This document shows, piece after piece, positions 51,444 through 55,000 of a stretch of 55,000 nucleotides of DNA. How positions within the stretch are numbered: position 1 is the stretch's first letter; each line of letters begins with the position of its first letter. Under the pieces are notes generated by a model. The model saw only the letters and a list, made by a program, of their open reading frames with translations. It made no database searches and was not told the DNA's origin. The position numbers were made by a program, and so were the translations under genes. Location: assembly GCA_902624275.1 (NCBI GenBank), contig CACNWW010000001.1, positions 1 to 55,000 on the forward strand, written 5' to 3'. The stretch comes from an uncultured Fidelibacterota bacterium (GTDB lineage Bacteria; Fidelibacterota; Marinisomatia; Marinisomatales; Marinisomataceae).

Positions 51444-53285
51444 CTACTCGACAGTAACTGATTTAGCAAGATTTCTCGGTTGATCAACATTCAATTTTTT
51501 TCCAACTGCTATATAATATGCAAACAACTGTAAAACTATTGTTGCTAATTGACAAAACATATAATGATTTGTTTTAGGTATTAATATCAAGTCATTTGCA
51601 AGACTTTTTAAAATTTTATCCCTTGAATCTGTTACTATAATAATTTTTCCTTTCCTTGATTTTATTTCTTCAATGTTTGAAATGATTTTATCATATGTTT
51701 TATCTTTTGGAACAATAAATAAATTTGGCATATCCTTGTCGACTAAAGCTATAGGCCCATGCTTCATTTCTGCTGCTGGATATCCTTCAGCATGAATATA
51801 AGAAATCTCTTTTAATTTTAAAGCTCCCTCAAGAGCTACAGGAAAATTTAGTCCTCTGCCAAGATATAAAAAATCTTTGGCATTTTTATATTTCAAAGCA
51901 ACTTTCCTAATTTCGTTTTCTTTTTTAAGAATTGATTTAATTTTATTAATACTATCATCAAAATCTAAATGAGCTTTCATAGAACTGCGATTAATAGTAT
52001 CATTTGAATCTGCTAATTTAAGTGCTAATAAATAAAGTACGCTTACCTGTGCAGTAAATGCTTTAGTTGATGCCACTCCTACTTCATGTCCACACCTAGT
52101 AAATATTCCACAATTTGTTTCTCTTGCCACTGAGCTACCAGCAACATTACATACCCCCACAGTTATAGCTCCATATTCATTAGCTTTTTTTATTGCAGCC
52201 AATGTATCAGCTGTTTCCCCAGATTGTGAAATAGCAATTACAACACTTTTATTATCAACCAGAGTTTTATTGTATCTAAACTCTGAAGCATATTCAACAT
52301 GCACAGGAACTTCAGCAAAACGTTCAATTAAATTTTTTCCAATAAGACCTGCATGCCATGACGTACCGCAAGCAGTAATAAATATTTTGTCAGCTTCTTT
52401 AATTTGTGTCCAATATTCCATTAATCCATTAAGATAGACTCTATCCTTTTTAGCTCTACCTGTTATAGTATTTCGAATAGTATGGATTTGTTCATGAATT
52501 TCCTTATGCATAAAGTATTTAAATTTTCCTTTATCATAATCATCAATTTTAAAATCTATTTTTTCAACTTTTTTAGGAAGACTAACATCTTTATCAATTG
52601 ATGTTATTTTATATTCCTCACTCTTCATAACCGCCATTTGAGAGTCTTCAAGATAAATAATTTGCTGAGTATGTTTAATAATAGGAGAGACATCACTTCC
52701 AATGAAAAATTCATTATCTTTAATTCCTAGAACTAAAGGACTTCCTTTCCTTGCTGCAATCATGACATCTGGTTCTTTTTTATTTAAAACTACAATCCCA
52801 TATGCTCCATCAACTCTTTGAAGCGCCGCTCTAACAGATTGTTCAAAATTGAGCTTTCCTTTATTAAAGAAATAACCTATTAACTGAACTAGAACTTCAG
52901 TATCGGTCTCAGACTTAAATTTTATTTTTTTGGATTTGAGAAATTTTTTAATTGGATCATAATTTTCAATGATTCCATTATGGACTAAAACAATGTTTCC
53001 GGAATCGTCTTTATGAGGGTGAGCATTTATTTGATTTGGTTTACCATGAGTTGCCCATCTAGTATGCGCTATACCTGAACCATTACAATTTTCATATTTC
53101 CCATTAACTTTGAGCCCATGTTCTAACTGAATTACTTTTCCACTTCTTTTAGTAATTGTAATTTTTTCATCAGACAAACATGCAATACCTGCTGAATCAT
53201 AACCTCTGTATTCTAACCGATGTAAACCATCAATAAGAATTGGATAACAATTTTTTGGTCCCTTATATGCTACTATTCCACACAT
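51444..53285 (-). CDS. glmS: Glutamine-fructose-6-phosphate aminotransferase
   Basis: A 613-residue enzyme that makes glucosamine-6-P from fructose-6-P and glutamine, entering peptidoglycan, LPS and other amino-sugar pathways. The class II amidotransferase N terminus starts MCGIVAYKG, where Cys2 is the nucleophile after Met removal. That decides the start at ATG 53285 over an upstream GTG at 53288. SIS domains follow (TACGTSWHAG, SQSGETADTLAAI), with the C-terminal PRNLAKSVTVE typical of GlmS. Confidence 0.97.
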   Translation of the reverse strand: MCGIVAYKGPKNCYPILIDGLHRLEYRGYDSAGIACLSDEKITITKRSGKVIQLEHGLKVNGKYENCNGSGIAHTRWATHGKPNQINAHPHKDDSGNIVLVHNGIIENYDPIKKFLKSKKIKFKSETDTEVLVQLIGYFFNKGKLNFEQSVRAALQRVDGAYGIVVLNKKEPDVMIAARKGSPLVLGIKDNEFFIGSDVSPIIKHTQQIIYLEDSQMAVMKSEEYKITSIDKDVSLPKKVEKIDFKIDDYDKGKFKYFMHKEIHEQIHTIRNTITGRAKKDRVYLNGLMEYWTQIKEADKIFITACGTSWHAGLIGKNLIERFAEVPVHVEYASEFRYNKTLVDNKSVVIAISQSGETADTLAAIKKANEYGAITVGVCNVAGSSVARETNCGIFTRCGHEVGVASTKAFTAQVSVLYLLALKLADSNDTINRSSMKAHLDFDDSINKIKSILKKENEIRKVALKYKNAKDFLYLGRGLNFPVALEGALKLKEISYIHAEGYPAAEMKHGPIALVDKDMPNLFIVPKDKTYDKIISNIEEIKSRKGKIIIVTDSRDKILKSLANDLILIPKTNHYMFCQLATIVLQLFAYYIAVGKKLNVDQPRNLAKSVTVE

Positions 53286-53314
53286 CACTAAATATACACT
53301 AAATGCATTAATTT

Positions 53315-53773
53315 TTAATTCGTTATTTTGAGTATCATTTTAACATTACCTCTATCATATTTCTGAGAATCTAAATTTACTTCTTTAAACCCATATTTAT
53401 CATAGAGGTTCCTTGCAATTATTAGGGAGTCATTTGAGATTAAAAAAATTTCGTTTGCTTTATTTTCCTTTGCAAATTTTAAACACTCATCCATGAGCAT
53501 GTTAGCAATTCCTTTTCCTCTAAGATCCTCTTGAACTGTCATTTTAGCTAGTTCAAACCTATCATCTGAGCTCTTTATCATTGCTGCAGTACCTACTGGA
53601 ATTTTATTTTCTAAAGCAAAGAAAACCTGTCCACCATTTTCAACAATTTTATCAGGATTGAGAAGATCTTTTTTATCAGAGTCTTCCAAACGCCATGACT
53701 CTTCAATCCATGCTTTATTTAAGATAAAAAATTGTTCAGAATACCTTTTGTTGAACCCTACTATTACAATCAT
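53315..53773 (-). CDS. GNAT-family N-acetyltransferase
   Basis: A 152-residue GNAT protein with the CoA-binding loop DLRGKGIANMLMDECLKFA and the C-terminal NLYDKYGFKEV. Substrate is unknown. The preferred start is ATG 53773, sharing one base with the guaA stop (TAATG); a GTG three codons upstream is an alternative. Confidence 0.85.
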   Translation of the reverse strand: MIVIVGFNKRYSEQFFILNKAWIEESWRLEDSDKKDLLNPDKIVENGGQVFFALENKIPVGTAAMIKSSDDRFELAKMTVQEDLRGKGIANMLMDECLKFAKENKANEIFLISNDSLIIARNLYDKYGFKEVNLDSQKYDRGNVKMILKITN

Positions 53774-55000
53774 TACTCCCACTCAATAGTTGCTGGAGGC
53801 TTGCCAGTACAATCATAAACAACTCTGCTAACAAGTGGAATCTCATTTACAATTCTGTTTGATACCTTACCAATAAAATCATAGGGTAAATGTGCCCAGT
53901 TTGCTGTCATAAAATCAACAGTTTCGATTGCTCTTAAAGCCAAAACATCTTCATACCTTCTCTCATCCCCTACTACACCTACTGACTTGACTGGTAAATA
54001 AACAACAAAGGCCTGACTTAGTGAATCATATAATTTTTCTGATTTTAGTTCATCGATAAAAATTTTGTCTGCTTTTTGTAAAATATTAATTCTCTTTTGA
54101 GTAACCTCTCCCATGACTCTAATACCAAGCCCCGGTCCTGGAAATGGATGTCTTTGTAAAATATGCTCAGGAGTATTTAATTCAACTCCAATTTTTCTTA
54201 CTTCATCTTTGAAAAGCTCTCTAATTGGCTCTAATAATTTTAGATTCATTATTTCAGGAAGACCACCAACATTATGATGTGATTTGATTACGCTTGAATT
54301 GTGGTCATCAGAAGAAGACTCTATGACATCAGGATAAATAGTTCCTTGAGCTAGCCAATTGACATCCTTTATTTTTTTTGCTTCATTTTCAAATACATCA
54401 ATGAAAGTATTTCCAATAATTTTTCTTTTTTGCTCTGAATCCTTTACGCCTGCAAGTTTTGAAAGAAATAATTCAGAGGCATCAACTAATCTTATATCAA
54501 TATTTAAAGCTTCAAATGTTGACATCACCTCATCAACTTCACCTAACCTCAATAAACCATGATTTACAAAGATGCAAATTAAATTATTTTCAATAGCCTT
54601 ATGTAATAACATAGCTACAACAGATGAGTCAACACCTCCTGAAAGACCTAATAAAACCTTATCATTTTTTACTTTGTTTTTAACGTCAGAAACCATTGAA
54701 TTTATGATATCGGATGTTGACCAATTTTTATTACAATTGCACACTTTAAAAATAAAGTTAGATAAAATCTGTTTTCCTTGATTAGTATGAGTCACTTCTG
54801 GATGAAATTGTAATCCAAAAATATTAGAGTCTGCATTTTGAAATCCTGCTACTTTACAATCTTTGGAAGAGGCAATTATATCAAAGTTTTCTGGTAAGAC
54901 TTCAACCTTATCTCCATGACTCATCCAAACATCAAGACTATCTGAATCAAAATTTACGTTATCGAATAAGATAGACTGATTGACATAAGAGATTTCTGCA
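53773..55000 (-). CDS. guaA: GMP synthase (glutamine-hydrolysing), N terminus cut by window end
   Basis: The frame is open to the window edge; about 409 C-terminal residues are present, running from the end of the amidotransferase domain to the stop. The upstream reading SLDVWMSHGDKVEVLPENF is typical mid-domain, so the in-frame Met at 54924 is internal and not the start. FGLQFHPEVTHT carries the amidotransferase His and Glu, the ATP-pyrophosphatase loop is LSGGVDSS, and the C terminus is PATIEWE. It converts XMP to GMP. The nucleophile Cys lies beyond the window. Confidence 0.95.
   Translation of the reverse strand, partial: AEISYVNQSILFDNVNFDSDSLDVWMSHGDKVEVLPENFDIIASSKDCKVAGFQNADSNIFGLQFHPEVTHTNQGKQILSNFIFKVCNCNKNWSTSDIINSMVSDVKNKVKNDKVLLGLSGGVDSSVVAMLLHKAIENNLICIFVNHGLLRLGEVDEVMSTFEALNIDIRLVDASELFLSKLAGVKDSEQKRKIIGNTFIDVFENEAKKIKDVNWLAQGTIYPDVIESSSDDHNSSVIKSHHNVGGLPEIMNLKLLEPIRELFKDEVRKIGVELNTPEHILQRHPFPGPGLGIRVMGEVTQKRINILQKADKIFIDELKSEKLYDSLSQAFVVYLPVKSVGVVGDERRYEDVLALRAIETVDFMTANWAHLPYDFIGKVSNRIVNEIPLVSRVVYDCTGKPPATIEWE

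Noticed and set aside
1-55000. CRISPR array, tRNA or rRNA genes, insertion sequences, toxin-antitoxin or phage-defence locus
   Set aside because: No regularly spaced repeats, cloverleaf, transposase, nuclease or defence-type gene was seen; nearly every base is explained by coding sequence.

Overview
This is an AT-rich, gene-dense stretch of chromosome from a diderm (Gram-negative-type) heterotrophic bacterium. Lipid A/LPS export (LptF/G family), LspA, DsbD, DegP, lipobox-bearing lipoproteins and a LolB-like protein point to a two-membrane envelope. Several signal peptides end in 'FAQ/WAQ/FSQ'. A human-ALDH4A1-like P5C dehydrogenase, ATP-type PEP carboxykinase, several Na+-type solute symporters and very short intergenic gaps fit a marine, Marinimicrobia (SAR406)-like or FCB-group lineage. 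That placement is inference from protein flavour and gene content; no database search was possible. No rRNA, tRNA, CRISPR array, insertion sequence or prophage was seen. No gene-free stretch exceeds 300 bases; the largest gaps are about 75 bases.

Layout. 1-8029 (+): end of a tRNA-dihydrouridine synthase, pruA, sucC-sucD-ndk, a small SPOR protein, then rpmF-fabD-fabG-acpP-fabF behind its own promoter. 8010-12022 (-): sugar-phosphate isomerase, polyprenyl synthase, eukaryotic-type phosphomannomutase, alanine:Na+ symporter. 12044-13138 (+): one LptF/LptG permease. 13141-26817 (-), transcribed from the high end: pyrF, pyrE, patatin, dsbD, degP, ileS, dksA-like, lspA, rluD, xer, pckA, greA. 26892-30238: orphan GNAT (+), SSS symporter (-), dicarboxylate/amino-acid symporter (+). 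30210-55000 (-): guaA (cut by the window end), GNAT, glmS, MORN lipoprotein, methyltransferase, SMR efflux protein, LpoA-like protein, pgeF, uppP, putP-like, holA, ECF sigma, anti-sigma, TPR lipoprotein, LolB-like lipoprotein, three glycosyltransferases, flippase, YfhO-like protein, yajC, def, fmt, PASTA protein, lipoprotein, hflX.

How the genes fit together. Central carbon and amino-acid use (P5C to glutamate, succinyl-CoA to succinate plus NTP, PEP carboxykinase, amino-acid symporters) suggests growth on amino acids with gluconeogenesis. F6P-M6P-M1P interconversion, GlmS, polyprenyl synthase, UppP, a DPM/CsbB-like glycosyltransferase, flippase and YfhO together suggest lipid-linked glycan assembly. 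An ECF sigma/anti-sigma pair sits at the head of the run holding the envelope lipoproteins and glycosyltransferases. Adjacent genes commonly overlap by 1, 4 or 8 bases, and convergent genes overlap at their 3' ends, so long co-transcribed, translationally coupled runs are likely. The window is mostly housekeeping. The less ordinary points are the CsbB/YfhO-like glycan set, the mannose-phosphate/isoprenoid operon, noncanonical IleRS and DksA-like proteins, and several unassigned envelope proteins.
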